Source: Bremia lactucae
Lineage: Eukaryota > Oomycota > Peronosporomycetes > Peronosporales > Peronosporaceae
NCBI RefSeq assembly: GCF_004359215.1
Contig: NC_090613.1
Coordinates: forward strand, 6,771,168-6,835,167
DNA: 64,000 nucleotides
Reading direction: 5' to 3'
The translations under genes and the position numbers were made by a program. Positions 22,422 through 32,409 of the stretch are shown here, piece by piece (the stretch's first letter is position 1; each line of letters starts with the position of its first letter). Under the pieces are notes generated by a model. It was not told the DNA's origin. It did not search any database and saw only the letters and a program-made list of their open reading frames with translations.

Positions 22422-22981
22422 GGAACTCAGCTGGTAAGGCCAGTCAAGGCTTCCAAGAGCGGATCGGGAAAATGTTATCCACTTCGATCGAATCTGTGGG
22501 ACAGTCTGGCAGTCAAGGTTGTGCCCCAAATGAATTTGGGCTATAGTCTGGAACGCCTCGTATAAGGATGACTGCACTCTTTCATACGACCAGATTGTAT
22601 TTAACTTGTTGCCGCCCACTCATTTAGATCTCTGCCAAGGAGTGTGGGGCAGCAGCGAATGAGCACGGAGTCGTTGGCCTGAGACGCTCCCCCTTGCTGC
22701 TTTCAACAAACACTTGCCAGGTTGGTGGCAGATTATCAAATGAAGCCAAGGCAAGACAGCGCAAAGAGCCTCTGGGCGTGTCTTTGTAACGGTGTTTCAC
22801 TGTTCCCTGTCGCTGTGCGATATGTGCGATACGCGAGACATGTGGAATCAGACTAACCTCGTCCCTCGAACATTTGAAAATATTCTAGTATATTTGAAGC
22901 AATGTGGAAGGTTCTCGAACAATCTAGAACGTTCTCGAATATTTCACTGAAGTCGGCGTGAGCTGTACTTTAAGGGGGAGG
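22422..22981 (+). pseudogene. Copia 3' internal end with polypurine tract
   Basis: No clear domain remains. The region ends in TAAGGGGGAGG (22971-22981), which resembles a polypurine tract, directly followed by TGATGTATTAGG as a plausible LTR start. A Copia RT of the same strand lies about 0.7 kb further right. A minus frame at 22320-22619 crosses the LTR-A edge and is not a gene. The tract is seen; the assignment to Copia is inferred. Confidence 0.35.
22906..22940. promoter_or_regulatory. heat-shock-element-like array (seven 5-bp units)
   Basis: Seven contiguous alternating nGAAn/nTTCn pentamers: GGAAG GTTCT CGAAC AATCT AGAAC GTTCT CGAAT. Six are perfect and one (AATCT) has one mismatch. 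More GAA/TTC units occur just upstream (22866-22900). HSF binds three or more such units. Confidence 0.55.
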
Positions 22982-23629
22982 TGATGTATTAGGCAAAATG
23001 GCCATTACATGGGGATATATGTGTGTGGGACACGTCACCTCGCAGTGCACCATGGGTGACTATTAATGATTGGATACCGGCAATACCGCCGATATTCATG
23101 TGCTCAAGTGACGTCATCGGATGATGTCACGACCATTTCGGCACGCACAGTTGGTGTATTATGAAGCAATCACCTCCTGAGTAACCATGCGCGGAATGAT
23201 GGTTCCTGCTCTTTGGGAGCTGAACTGGTGAAGCGACCGACGCGACAGTCAGGTTCATGTGAGTGGCGGGACCAATCACATCACAAAGAACTTCCCCACC
23301 AGACTTCAATATCAGGATCGTAGGTCTTATATGTAGGAGCAAGGTATTACTAGTAAAACCTCTAGGAGCCCCTCGGTGCATTTAGAAGCAGCGGCAGGAA
23401 CCATGACGAATTCCTATTTAGTTGCAATTTTACCTTTCACCACTCAAGTTGCCTCCTCTTCCCTCCAAGTCATCCAAAGGCCCGAGACTCAAGATTACCA
23501 AGCCCAAGCATCGGCTCACACTTATGTGCGAGGTCCCGTTAGCTTTGAGCTTCCTGAGTCAGATCCACACAACGACGGGGTTATTGCGTAAAAGCGGGTA
23601 AACAATCTCACCTTGATATATTTTCCAGG
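22982..23629 (+). repeat. probable Copia LTR and flanking sequence
   Basis: Starts right after the purine tract with TGATGTATTAGG. It contains a CRE-like palindromic pair (GTGACGTCATC, GATGATGTCAC) at 23108-23131. The LTR end is not identified. A 71-codon frame at 23376 has no recognised domain. Confidence 0.35.
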
Positions 23630-24140
23630 TACCACAAGGCATGGATATTGGCAAAGAGACATTAAAGAATATAGGCGTTTCAAGAATTATGCAAGAGTTT
23701 GTTTAGCCTAAGCAGGTCGATTATGGAGTCAGCTTTCGCATGCCAAGTTGCGCGTTGTGGGATTCTAGCAGTGTGTGGCTAATATGTGTCTACTGGAAAA
23801 GCGACAAGTACATTGCTGTGGCAGGAGTCTATGTAGATGACCTTCTTGTCACTGGTACTGGTGCGGCTGCAGTTGACCGATTCTTCGGAAGTCTTTCAAG
23901 CTTGTCAGTTAAGAATCTTGGCCAAGTGAGCAAGTTGTTAGGAATGCGAGTGGGGCAAAACGACGATGGTGGCTATTTACTGGACCTGGAGGAATCAATA
24001 AATGGTTCACTACGTGAGCACGAGCTCTCAGGCGCTAACTCTACGCTTGCGCCTATTAGTGCTGAGTGTTACGAGAAGCACCCAAGTGACAGCGCGTTGC
24101 TCAAGGTCAAGGGCAAGAATGAATTACCCCGTTAACACTC
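23630..24140 (+). pseudogene. Copia reverse transcriptase fragment
   Basis: The frame at 23740-24135 contains the catalytic box VYVDDLLVTGT, then LSSLSVKNLGQVSKLLGMRV and ANSTLAPISAECYE, the typical order of Copia RT palm and thumb. Upstream about 110 bp is in a different frame (QVDYGVSF). It lacks protease, integrase and RNase H, and ends where an LTR-B remnant begins. Confidence 0.7.
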
Positions 24141-24261
24141 AAAGGCGAGGTCATTTCATATGTGTGAAGTTATTCGACCTATCCCTCGGGTGAGGTTCAC
24201 ATAGTATCCATCCCAACTCTCCGATTTTAAACGATAAATTGCGCAACTCGAAATTCATTGC

Positions 24262-24763
24262 TACCCTTTGCTAGCACTGATAATAGTACAAGTCAACCCA
24301 CACTGATTACAGTGAAGGTGAGGTGTCTCGGCTACATCACGTACACGACATGCAGAGGAAGGGTCTAAGTAACTAAGAAGTCTTAGTTATTTAATGGTCA
24401 ATTTTAAGGCTTTGGAATAGGGAAAAATTAAGACTGTGTTACAACATTAAGTTCTTTCAAAACGATCAGAGGAAGACTTTTGACAGAAAAAGTCACTTGG
24501 TTAGACGCTTTCTCGACAGATTATGAAAAGGACAGAAACTCATCAGCATCGAGGCGAAAAACGTAATGTGTTTGTAACGATTGGCGGAGTATTCTTAAGT
24601 TTAAATAACCAATCAAAAGAACTAATGTCAAATTGCCTCAATATAACCAAATTGGTAATATTGAAACTATAAAGTTAATATAGTAAGTATAATATTTTTG
24701 TACTTCTTTATTCTTTTACTTTCATAGGAAAAAAATATTTATGTAACGGGACACCCCGTTACA
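24262..24763 (+). repeat. LTR family B, 3' complete copy
   Basis: About 500 bp with all LTR-B motifs in order: GCTAGCACTGATAATAGTAC, GTGAAGGTGAGGTGTC, CTAAGAAGTCTTAG, TTGTAACGATTGGCGG and AACCAAATTGGTAATATTG. It ends with TATGTAACGGGACACCCCGT then TACA. The 5' end is degraded. It is followed by TCACCCCCCCCC and a gag ATG at 24885, so it is the 5' LTR of that element. Confidence 0.65.
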
Positions 24764-24884
24764 TCACCCCCCCCCTAAACAACGGTCACTTGAGTGACTG
24801 AAAAGTGACAGAGAGCACTATTATCTCTCTCTCTGTAAAATAGGACTTGTAATTTTTTTTTATTTTTCCAACTTTTAATTGCGC

Positions 24885-25047
24885 ATGGTATCGAAACTCG
24901 TGCGCGTCGCAAGTAAGGCCGCAAAGCTGGCAGCTGCACGGCTCAGTGAAGCTGTTAGCGATCTTAATGATTCAGTAGACGCTAATCCGTCTACTACGGG
25001 GGATAGTTACCTGCTACTCCAATTGGAGGTGGTCACATGCTACTCCC
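24885..25047 (+). pseudogene. Gypsy gag, 5' part, split by the Copia insertion
   Basis: MVSKLVRVASKAAKLAAARL starts 122 bp after the LTR-B end. A run of short repeats follows (ATPIGGG-like). The reading is broken by the Copia unit at 25048, and the gag resumes at 29628 with PIAGGSDKSSATPIVGDW. The five bases CTCCC are present on both sides. Confidence 0.65.
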
Positions 25048-25112
25048 TGTTGATTTACGTTAACGCTATGAGCTTGAAGATGGGCTTACGGTCGAGATTG
25101 CAAACCGGAAAG
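25048..25112 (+). repeat. left terminal inverted repeat of the Copia insertion
   Basis: 65 bp, identical to the reverse complement of 29563-29627. Confidence 0.9.
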
Positions 25113-25211
25113 TAAGTTATATTTTTGAGTTTATCGACCTTACCGTTAACTTTATCCTACCGTTAATTCTTTCCTATCGTTCGCTGCGCCCCCTTTCCCA
25201 GATATGTGGAC

Positions 25212-25366
25212 TACCAAAAAATGGGGGACGTCACTGCCTGGCGGTACAATGCTGGTGAACCCCAAACCCCAGTTCCCGAAGGTTTTACTTTTTTATCGTT
25301 ACCGGGGATCGAACCGGTAACCAGTGGGACGCACCGCCATGCCTTACCCGACTGAGCCACAACACA
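25212..25366 (-). ncRNA. tRNA-derived Pol III unit (SINE-like)
   Basis: On the minus strand the A box TGGCTCAGTCGG (25359-25348) is followed 32 nt later by the B box GGTTCGATCCC (25315-25305). Both match the Pol III internal promoter consensus. The B box sits in an 8-bp perfect stem (GTTACCGG/CCGGTAAC). A TTTTTT run at about 25220 could terminate a transcript of about 145 nt. It does not fold as a standard tRNA (the T stem is too long), so a SINE head or tRNA relic is more likely. It lies between RNase H and the element end. Confidence 0.55.
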
Positions 25367-25615
25367 CGATATTTTCCACACTCAAATTCTCCGTATAATT
25401 CTTGTCATACGATCCCTTATACACGCATATACATAAAGCGCAGCACTTTCGATGAACACATCAATCCTTAACACTCTTCCTTGATGTGCACTCGAAGTGA
25501 TGCCCTTACGCTGCCATGCCGAGTCCCATGATGAACTTGGTGTGCTTGTCTCTTGGAAGAGCCTTGGTTGACCCGTCCACGATCATTTCTTCAGTATGCT
25601 TGTACTTCACTGCAA

Positions 25616-26064
25616 TTACCTCACTCGCCACCTCTCACGCAAGAAATGAAACTTGATGTCGATGTGCTTCGTGCGCGAATGGTAGATAGGATTCTTGGCA
25701 AGCGCATTACATCCTTGATTGTCTTGAAAGATCGTCGTCGCCGTATCAGTCTTGTACTCCAAGTCCTTTATCAGATTTCGCAGCCAGACTGCCTCTTGAG
25801 TTGCGCTGTATAGACTCATGTACTCTGCTTCCGTGCTTGATGTCGCAACGGTTGGCTGTCGTTTGGAATTCCATGAGATCGTGCCGCCGTTCAGGAAGTA
25901 CACGTATCCTGTCGTTGAACGCCGCGTATCTAAGTCGCCTGCCCAGTTTGCGTCCGCGAATCCAATAAGCTCTCCCTTGTTAACGCCGTTAAACACAATG
26001 CTGATATCTTTAGTCGTCTTCAAGTACTTGAGAATTCGCTTGGCTGCTACCCAGCGTGACTTTT
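25616..26064 (-). pseudogene. Copia RNase H
   Basis: The frame reads FADANWAGDLDTRRSTTGYV (first Asp), TSSTEAEYMSLYSATQEAVW (Glu), DNQGCNALAKNP (Asp) and RTKHIDIKFHFLRE, the full Copia RNase H order. The connection WVAAKRILKYLKTTKDI is just upstream in frame. A 1-base loss before it (in the segment GAGCCTACGAA) shifts the frame from the preceding AKFCE. Confidence 0.8.
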
Positions 26065-26090
26065 CGTAGGCTCACAGAACTTGGCAACTA

Positions 26091-26264
26091 AGCGTTTGTA
26101 CCGAGATTTCCGTATCGCGAACTGGTGGATGCATTAATGTACATAGCGACTTGTACACGATCAGACATCGCAACACCGCATGCGCGATGTCTAATCGTGT
26201 ACAAGTCGCTATGTACATTAATGCACCCACCAGTTCGCGATACGGAAATCTCGGTACAAACGCT
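26091..26264. repeat. 81-bp fold-back inverted repeat inside the Copia RT-RNase H region
   Basis: Arms 26091-26171 and 26184-26264 differ at two positions, with a 12-bp loop. The right arm is the normal coding sequence (FPYRELVGALMYIATCTR). The left arm is its inverted copy, inserted before the codons for QLAKFC. The palindrome destroys the frame. Confidence 0.9.
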
Positions 26265-26270
26265 TCCTCT

Positions 26271-27727
26271 TCAGGCATCTTCACCAGTTTCGAGTTGTTG
26301 TCCGCTGGTGTGCACATCCCTGCAATTCTCAATTCCATAATTTTCCGAGAGTCGCCTGATGTATGCCTTCTGGTTCATCTTGATCAACTGTTCATCGCGC
26401 TTGCGGTGAATCTCGATTCCTAAGCAGTACTTGAGATCCCCAAGCTCTTTGATGCTGAACTCTTGCTTAAGCGCACTCTTAATGTTCGTTTTGTGCTCCT
26501 TAGTCTTGCCGAACAGCATTAGGTCGTCCACGTAGATTACAATGATGCTGTATTCGCCGTTTGACACTCGAATAAACACGCACGGATCTGCTGAAGTTCT
26601 TTTGAATCCTTGGTTCTCCAAATGCTGATTCAGTTTGCTGTTCCACTGCCGCGCCGCTTGCTTGGTTCCATACAGCGCTTTCTGCAGCAAACACTTCTTC
26701 ATCGGATTTTGTTGATCTTCAAAACCGTCGGGTTGGTCCATGTAGATCTCCTCATCAACTTCTCCATACAAGAATGCGGTATCAACGTCGACGTTTTCTG
26801 CCTCCAAGTCTTCAACTGCTGCAATTGCCAACACCGTATTGATTGACTCTTTGCGTGCCACTGGCGCAAAAGTCTCGACAAAGTCGATCCCAGGTCGTTG
26901 CGTGAATCCTTCCGCAACTAATCGTGCCTTGAACTTGACAATATTTCCTCTTGGATCGTGCTTGATCCGAAATACCCACTTGCAGCCAACAGCCTTCTTG
27001 TTCGGTGGCATGTCCACTAATGTGCTGTGTTCGTTGAGTGACTGCATCTCACTCTTCATCGCTTCCAGCCACTGCTTCTTGTTCGTACTCTTCAATACTT
27101 CTTCGTAGCTTGAAGCTTGTTCTCCATCGCAATCTGCAACAAAGCAATAAAACGAGTCTTCTCCTTCAAAATCGTCCAAGTTAAAGTGACCGCGACGTAA
27201 ATTGGGAAACTCTTGTTCGTAGCGCACCACACCGCGCTTCTTTCGAAATGGTCGCATCATCCACTCTTCTTCGCCGTCTCTTCCGGGCGCGCTTGATGCT
27301 CGAGTGGGAACCTGACCTTGAACACTGGACTCGTTTTGGCTACCATGAATCGGATCACGGCAAGCTCGAAGTGGCGGAGTCCGAAGCCTTTCATTATTTG
27401 CTGGAACCTCCAAACCATTGTCGTCAAGTGTCGACGTCTCGAAATTCTCTTCATCTTCAATGATGTCGATAATTCGCTCGTCTTCCCTTTTCATTGCCTT
27501 CGAAATGGAATGCTCAGCAAATGCCACGCTTTTTTAAAAATATTGATAGAGCCATCATCCGCGTTAAGTAATCGGTACGCCTTGTGATCCTTTGCGTAAC
27601 CAAGAAAATAACACTTCACGCCCGAATCGTCCAGCTTCTTTCGTTTCTCCTTTGTAACATGCGCGTAGCATTGCGAACCAAACACGCATATGATCGATGC
27701 GCGGCTTTCGCTTAAGCAACATCTCAT
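26271..27727 (-). pseudogene. Copia reverse transcriptase and integrase-RT linker
   Basis: The main frame (27527-26271, 418 codons) has the linker ending RPFRKKRGVVRYEQ. The RT core follows: KWVFRIKHDPRGNIVKFKAR, FVETFAPVARKESINTVLAI, DVDTAFLYGEVDEEIYMDQP (catalytic Asp), and the YVDDLMLFGKT box. Upstream, 27727-27535 in another frame supplies the end of integrase (GSQCYAHVTKEKRKKLDDSG). The shift lies at a TTTTTTAAAAA run near 27532-27541. The RT is chemically intact but joined to nothing. Confidence 0.85.
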
Positions 27728-28934
27728 ACGGACTTGACTTCTTGTTCGACGAGTTTGGAACCACGTTCCGAATGTCTGCTGCTGTCATCAACGCTTCGCA
27801 CCAGTAAGATTTGTCGAAACCGCTGTCCTTAAGCATGCAGCGCGTCATCTCTACCAGAGTTCGATTCATGCGCTCTGCCATGCCGTTCTGTTCAGGATTG
27901 TATGGAACTGCGTACTCTTGCTTGATGAACTTCTCCTTGCAGAAGTTGTTCATTGCCGTGTTCCGGTACTCACCACCGTTGTCACTTCGAATGACCTTGA
28001 TCTTAGTCCCAGACGCTATCTTGATCTCCCGGTAAAATCTTGTGAACGCGCTCATGACTTCACTCTTCTTTCGCAATGGATAAACCGTCACGTATCGGCT
28101 CTTCATCATGATGAAGCTCACAATGTACTTAAAGCCGGATCTTGTAGCTGGAGTGATTGGTCCAAGCACGTCGGAGCATACGATACCGTCAAAACGTGCA
28201 CTCTCCCTGAGTCCTTTGTCTTCCTCGCTTGACTTGAATGACTTGCGTACTTGCTTGGACGTTGCACATACGTCACACACGACGTCGGTCTTCATTTCCG
28301 TGCCTTTGATCCTTCCGTCCTTGACCATATCGTTAATTGTGCCATACGATGCGTGACCCAGTCTTCTGTGCCATAGCTCGCTCTCGTACACGGCTACGTG
28401 ACATTCCGCACCAGCCTCAACGTTGAGGTACATCAGGAAGCCCTGCTTCCTTCCAGTGGCAACTTGTACCCCGCCCCGCCTCACGACGCACTCGTTGCGC
28501 GTGATCTCTACTGTCATTCCTCGCACTGATGCAGCCGTAAGCGAGAATAAGTTTTTTGACAGATCTTCGACATGGAGAGTGTTTTCGAGGCGAGCGTCGA
28601 TCCAATCATGTCCAGTCCAAACGCGCAGCTTCACCGTTCCGTGATCGATGACCTTGAGCTTCACATTACTCTTCGCGCTTGATAGACTGCGCGCCTGGCT
28701 CACTTCCTTATACTCCAGAAAAACTTCCCGGTGCTTGCACATGTGTGCAGATGCGCCACTGTCCATGACCCAGCAGTCGCTGACAGACCCTTCGCTTGCA
28801 TTAAATGCGACGTTGGAGTGTTCGTGTCCTCCTTCTCGTGTTTTTTTCTCTTGGTCCACGACTTGAACGGCAATCTCTAGCATGGTGGCCGACCTTGCCA
28901 CAGTTAAAACACGCTCCTGACGGTCTTTTAGCAC
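27564..28934 (-). pseudogene. Copia protease and integrase
   Basis: A frame of 456 codons. Protease: CWVMDSGASAHMC (active DSGA). Integrase zinc finger: HRRLGHASYGTINDM, then CDVCATSKQ. Core: CSDVLGPITPATRSGFKYIV (Asp), VIRSDNGGEYRN (Asp) and YNPEQNGMAERMNRTLVEM (Glu). All three catalytic acidic residues are present. The frame is lost at RVWFAML, where VFGSQCYAH continues in the next frame. Confidence 0.88.
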
Positions 28935-29520
28935 GCCGTTCTTGCTGCTTCTTGGGGTGCTGCTTGCCGTTTCTCTTACTTGTGTAAAGAGCCGTTGCTT
29001 CTTCTACACGTGCCGTGTCCTTGTGCCGCACTTCCTCAGCAATCAACTTGCTCACGAGGTCCCTGAAATTAAAACTTGACACCGACATGCGAAACGCCTG
29101 CACTAAGCTCTCGTAGCTTGCAGGCAGACTCCTCAGCATCACCGCACATACGTCCTCTTCACTTGGCCCGCAGTTGGCGCTATTCATCTTCATGACTAGG
29201 TCTTCAAGCTCTGTCACGTGAACACTGATGCTTGAAGCTGTGTACTTATACGACGCAAACTTCTCGTTAAGCCAAAGCCGATTCGCCATGTCTTGTGTGC
29301 GATGAAACCTTGCCAGCCTTCCCCACGCCTCTCTCGCGGTCGTCGCGTCGATAATGTGCATCAACTGCGCGTCACTCAGATTCAGCGCGATCGCAGCGTG
29401 CGCTTGCTGCTCCTTTACTGCATTCGGAGCGACTACACCGGAGACAGCTCCCCACAACCCCTTGGACATGAGGTACATCTTCATCTTGTAGCTCCATAGC
29501 ACGTAGTTTGAGCCGTCAAA
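28801..29520 (-). pseudogene. Copia gag, N-terminus missing
   Basis: It reads SNYVLWSYKMKMYLMSKGLW at its start (the usual beginning of Copia gag), a UBN2-like capsid through LPASYESLVQAFRMS, a basic linker, and a zinc knuckle CFNCGKVGHHARDC. There is no ATG: the codons before SNYV are replaced by a fold-back of the gag itself. After the knuckle a 1-base shift near the T7 run at about 28841 separates gag from the protease frame. Confidence 0.8.
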
Positions 29521-29575
29521 AGGCTCAATCTACGTGCTATGGAGCTACGCAAACCGGATATGCTTTCCGGTTTGC
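29489..29575. repeat. two nested hairpins at the gag end of the Copia insertion
   Basis: 29489-29514 and 29522-29547 form 26-bp arms (one mismatch, 7-bp loop). 29549-29557 and 29567-29575 form 9-bp perfect arms (GCAAACCGG/CCGGTTTGC). The first fold-back duplicates gag codons and the second overlaps the right terminal inverted repeat. Confidence 0.85.
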
Positions 29576-29627
29576 AATCTCGACCGTAAGCCCATCTTCA
29601 AGCTCATAGCGTTAACGTAAATCAACA
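29563..29627 (-). repeat. right terminal inverted repeat of the Copia insertion
   Basis: 65 bp, exact reverse complement of 25048-25112. Confidence 0.9.
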
Positions 29628-30345
29628 CTCCCATTGCAGGTGGCAGTGACAAGTCATCTGCTACTCCCATTGTAGGTGACTGGGCCGAGTCGGCGTCATC
29701 GTCCGACTCGGTGGCAACTGTTAAAACCTCCGGATCAACCGGGGCCACGTCCCCTAAACCTACGGATTCTAAAGTGACAACCAAAGAGGTGATGACGAAG
29801 TTGTTTAACACTTCGTCAGGTCCTTTAGATGCGGAGACATCTTGTGATGATTCCATGGGCGTCGATAACTCTGGTGATATCAATGCATCAATAGGACGAA
29901 GTGATCATAAAGGTCGCGTCGGTAAGCATGCTACTGGTGGTGCTAGCATGCATCACCACGAACGGAGTTATTCTAAGGATCCCTCCGAGAGTAATGTTAG
30001 CGTCCGCAATGTATTGCGATTCGCTCCCGAAAAGAAGCCCTGGTTGCCCTCTAGGGCAACTTAACTCATTGGTCTTGTGTGACCAACGATCGATACCATA
30101 TCCCGTTATTCGACTCATCCAGTCTTCACAATTCTGGTTAGGCGAAATGGAATTCTCTATCGACACATTTTTCTGGCATCGGTGGTACACATGTAAGCGG
30201 GCAAAGAATATCACTCCTTTGTTCTAAGCTTGGAAAGCATTTGTACAAAATTTGCAAAGCATAGACCGCGACGCCTGGCTTGACAATGCTTCCGTGACTG
30301 GTTCGAATAACGGACTGTAGTTGGTGCACGCTACAAGATGCACCG
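29628..30345 (+). pseudogene. Gypsy gag, continuation after the Copia insertion
   Basis: PIAGGSDKSSATPIVGDWAE and SDSVATVKTSGSTGATSP run into an open 117-codon frame ending RFAPEKKPWLPSRAT. KKKPWL recurs in the minus-strand gag at 44758. Later pieces (FFWHRWYTCKRAKN near 30170-30210, then sequence like LPREAWLPCLSWG to 30390) match 44330-44530 in reverse orientation. The function would be a capsid-type structural protein. It is dead because of the insertion and stops. Confidence 0.6.
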
Positions 30346-30610
30346 GTTGCCTAGAGAGGCATGGTTACCTTGCCTCTCGTGGGGGACTTATGCGCACATG
30401 ATGTTTTGGGGATATAGTTCATGCCCCAAAAGAGGTATACTCACTAAAAGATCCTTACTGGAAGACGCCCATCACTTGCGAGATGCGCGAAGGATCGAGA
30501 ACTTCTAATCATTTATCGAGTGCGAGAAGCGCTAGTTCTCTGATGGAACCTCTGTCGGTGAGGATGGTCTTGCCGTACTGAAGAACGAGACCCGGCACGT
30601 CTATCATCAG
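30346..30610. other. short gene-free junction
   Basis: No domain. Sequence around 30400-30450 and 30580-30660 resembles the region downstream of the chromodomain in element 1 (15230-15420), suggesting the 3' end of element 4 on the minus strand. Confidence 0.35.
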
Positions 30611-31350
30611 TCAGGAGAGAGGTTCCCAACTATCATGCGAGGTTGCATACCCTCGCCAACGAACGAGATAAATCATTCGTACTCCCTTCACCTCACCGCG
30701 GTTCGAGAAGCGTTTAACAAGGAAACGCTTTTCACCACTCGAATTCCGCAATAGATGTGGAGGAGGAGAGCAAATCGTGTTTGCGTCGTTCGCCGAACCC
30801 AAGTCAACACCGTGACTTGGATCATGTCCTCCATTATTTACAGGATGACACTGATCACGAGCAATACCGTCGTCGCGAGTTAGCGGTGACGGTCGACTAT
30901 GTTTTTCGTGACCAATTGAAAAACTGTGTTCAAGTTGCGTTGATCAACTGGCGAACGAACGGACACATCAGTCTCTTCAAAACGAGCTTTCATTAACTCG
31001 TCAAAAGATCTCATCCTGGAAGATATAGTGGAACGTCTGATTTGTGAGAACCAGACTCTGTCCCGAAACTATCATGCTTTAGCTCGAGCCTATCAGAATT
31101 TGGAAGACGCCTTAGACCGTTCCGGGGTGATTCGGAATCGGAAGGTGATGGTTCGGGCGGAGACGCTCGACATAAATTTAGGATGCTTACGCATCCTACG
31201 AGGCAGCTCGATCATGCACGCATTGCCTTGGCGGTGCAGTACACGAAACGGGCCAATTTACTTGAGCATTAATTTATTACTGCCCACATCGTCACTACAT
31301 GTTATGGTAGGTTTACCGTCGACAGTAGGACAAGATCAACATCATTAAAT
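30611..31350 (-). pseudogene. Gypsy element 4, integrase C-terminus and chromodomain
   Basis: The minus frame 30802-30611 is a chromodomain (EKRFLVKRFSNRGEVKGVRM, then IYLVRWRGYATSHDSWEPLS) with the aromatic residues of the methyl-lysine pocket largely present. Upstream (31340-30960) the minus strand matches the element 1 integrase tail, including the region encoding its acidic linker. The plus frame at 31028-31348 is its antisense shadow. Confidence 0.65.
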
Positions 31351-31785
31351 GATAGAATGTTTGCTCTACCACTTTTGCCAGAGTTCCGTTTCTGTCGGTC
31401 CACCACATCAGCGATGAGATCCTGTACGAAACAAATTACTGCTTCTCTAGCAAGTGGGAATTCTCCTGCTGCTTCGGTTTGTTTTTGTCTTCCGTGCGAC
31501 CGGTGCGCAATGCGGAAATGCCATTCTCCTCATAAGTGAGAGCATCATTGCTCTCACTAATATTATTGTTTTCGATGCTGAGTCTTTCAGCATCGTTATC
31601 AAAGTCATTAATAGCATTATCGCTATTACTGAAATTGTCTATATCAATGTTATTTGCATTAAATAGGTATCCTTCGCATTGACTGTAGAGTCAATGCGTG
31701 ATAAGGAAAAGCAAGATTGGTCTATGCTCGAGCGAGTCCCCATTGAATAAGAGTAATTTTCAAACAAGGTGGGTTTACGTGGATA
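31351..31785 (-). pseudogene. Gypsy element 4, acidic Asn-rich spacer
   Basis: Minus-strand counterpart of 14150-14420 in element 1. GATGCTGAAAGACTCAGCAT and GTGAGAGCAATGATGCTCTC lie at about 31535-31595 and a run of AAT/GAT codons follows. Not a gene on its own. Confidence 0.4.
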
Positions 31786-31789
31786 AAAG

Positions 31790-32403
31790 TAAGTCGTTCA
31801 CAAAATACGGTGAATACTTTGTAGAAGCATGCACCGAATTGTAGATGGCAAATTCTACCAACGGCAAGAACTCGCTCTAACTCGTAAAAGAGTGGACGTA
31901 TCTGCGAAGTATTACTTGAAGATTACAATTTAAACATTCTGCCTGATTATCTGTACCAGGATAGTCAGAAGTTGACATTTTCAACTGTCTTCCAAGTAAT
32001 GTGAACCCAGATTGCCAAATCTCTGCCGTGAAAATGATGTTTCGATCTGAGACTCGTTCACGCGGTAACCCACGAAGTCGAAATATCGTATAACAAAGAC
32101 ATGAGCACACCCTTTGGCTGTGGTCGACTCCGGTACTGCAGCAAGATGGACCATCTTGCTGAAATGATTAACTAAAAACAAGAAAATCATTATTCTTGTA
32201 ATCGTCGCCGGGAAACCCGAAGACGAAGTCCATAGACGCGGACTGCCAACACTCTGCCGGAACAGGCAGAGGTTTGTAACGGAGCACGGGACGAAGCACT
32301 GGGCTTTACCCGTTAACAAACTTCGCAAGTGCGTATGTACTTGCGGAAGAAATCATACTGGCATGGCCAGTACAAGACGCGAGTTATCGTGAAGTAAGTC
32401 GTC
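31790..32403 (-). pseudogene. Gypsy element 4, integrase core
   Basis: The frame 32328-31981 has GFPATITRIMIFLFLVNHFS then KMVHLAAVPESTTAKGCAHV. The next frame gives RGLPRERVSDRNIIFTAEIW (catalytic Asp) and LLGRQLKMSTSDYPGTDNQA (near the Glu). It matches 13560-13900 of element 1 and keeps the SDRN and TDNQAE motifs that element 1 has lost. Frameshifted and dead. Confidence 0.65.
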
Positions 32404-32409
32404 TTATTG

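Larger units (their letters stand above)
25048..29627 (-). mobile_element. Copia-derived insertion with 65-bp terminal inverted repeats and 5-bp target duplication
   Basis: The 4580-bp insert starts TGTTGATTTACG and ends with its exact reverse complement. The first 65 bp (25048-25112) and last 65 bp (29563-29627) are perfect inverted copies. CTCCC flanks both ends (25043-25047, 29628-29632). Inside, on the minus strand, are Copia gag, protease, integrase, RT and RNase H in order. There is no matching pair of direct LTRs. Coding frames carry frameshifts mostly at homopolymers, so the insertion is fairly young but dead. Confidence 0.8.

Noticed and set aside
22320..22619. 99-codon minus frame
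   Set aside because: It crosses the edge of LTR-A and adjacent unrelated sequence; a chance fusion.
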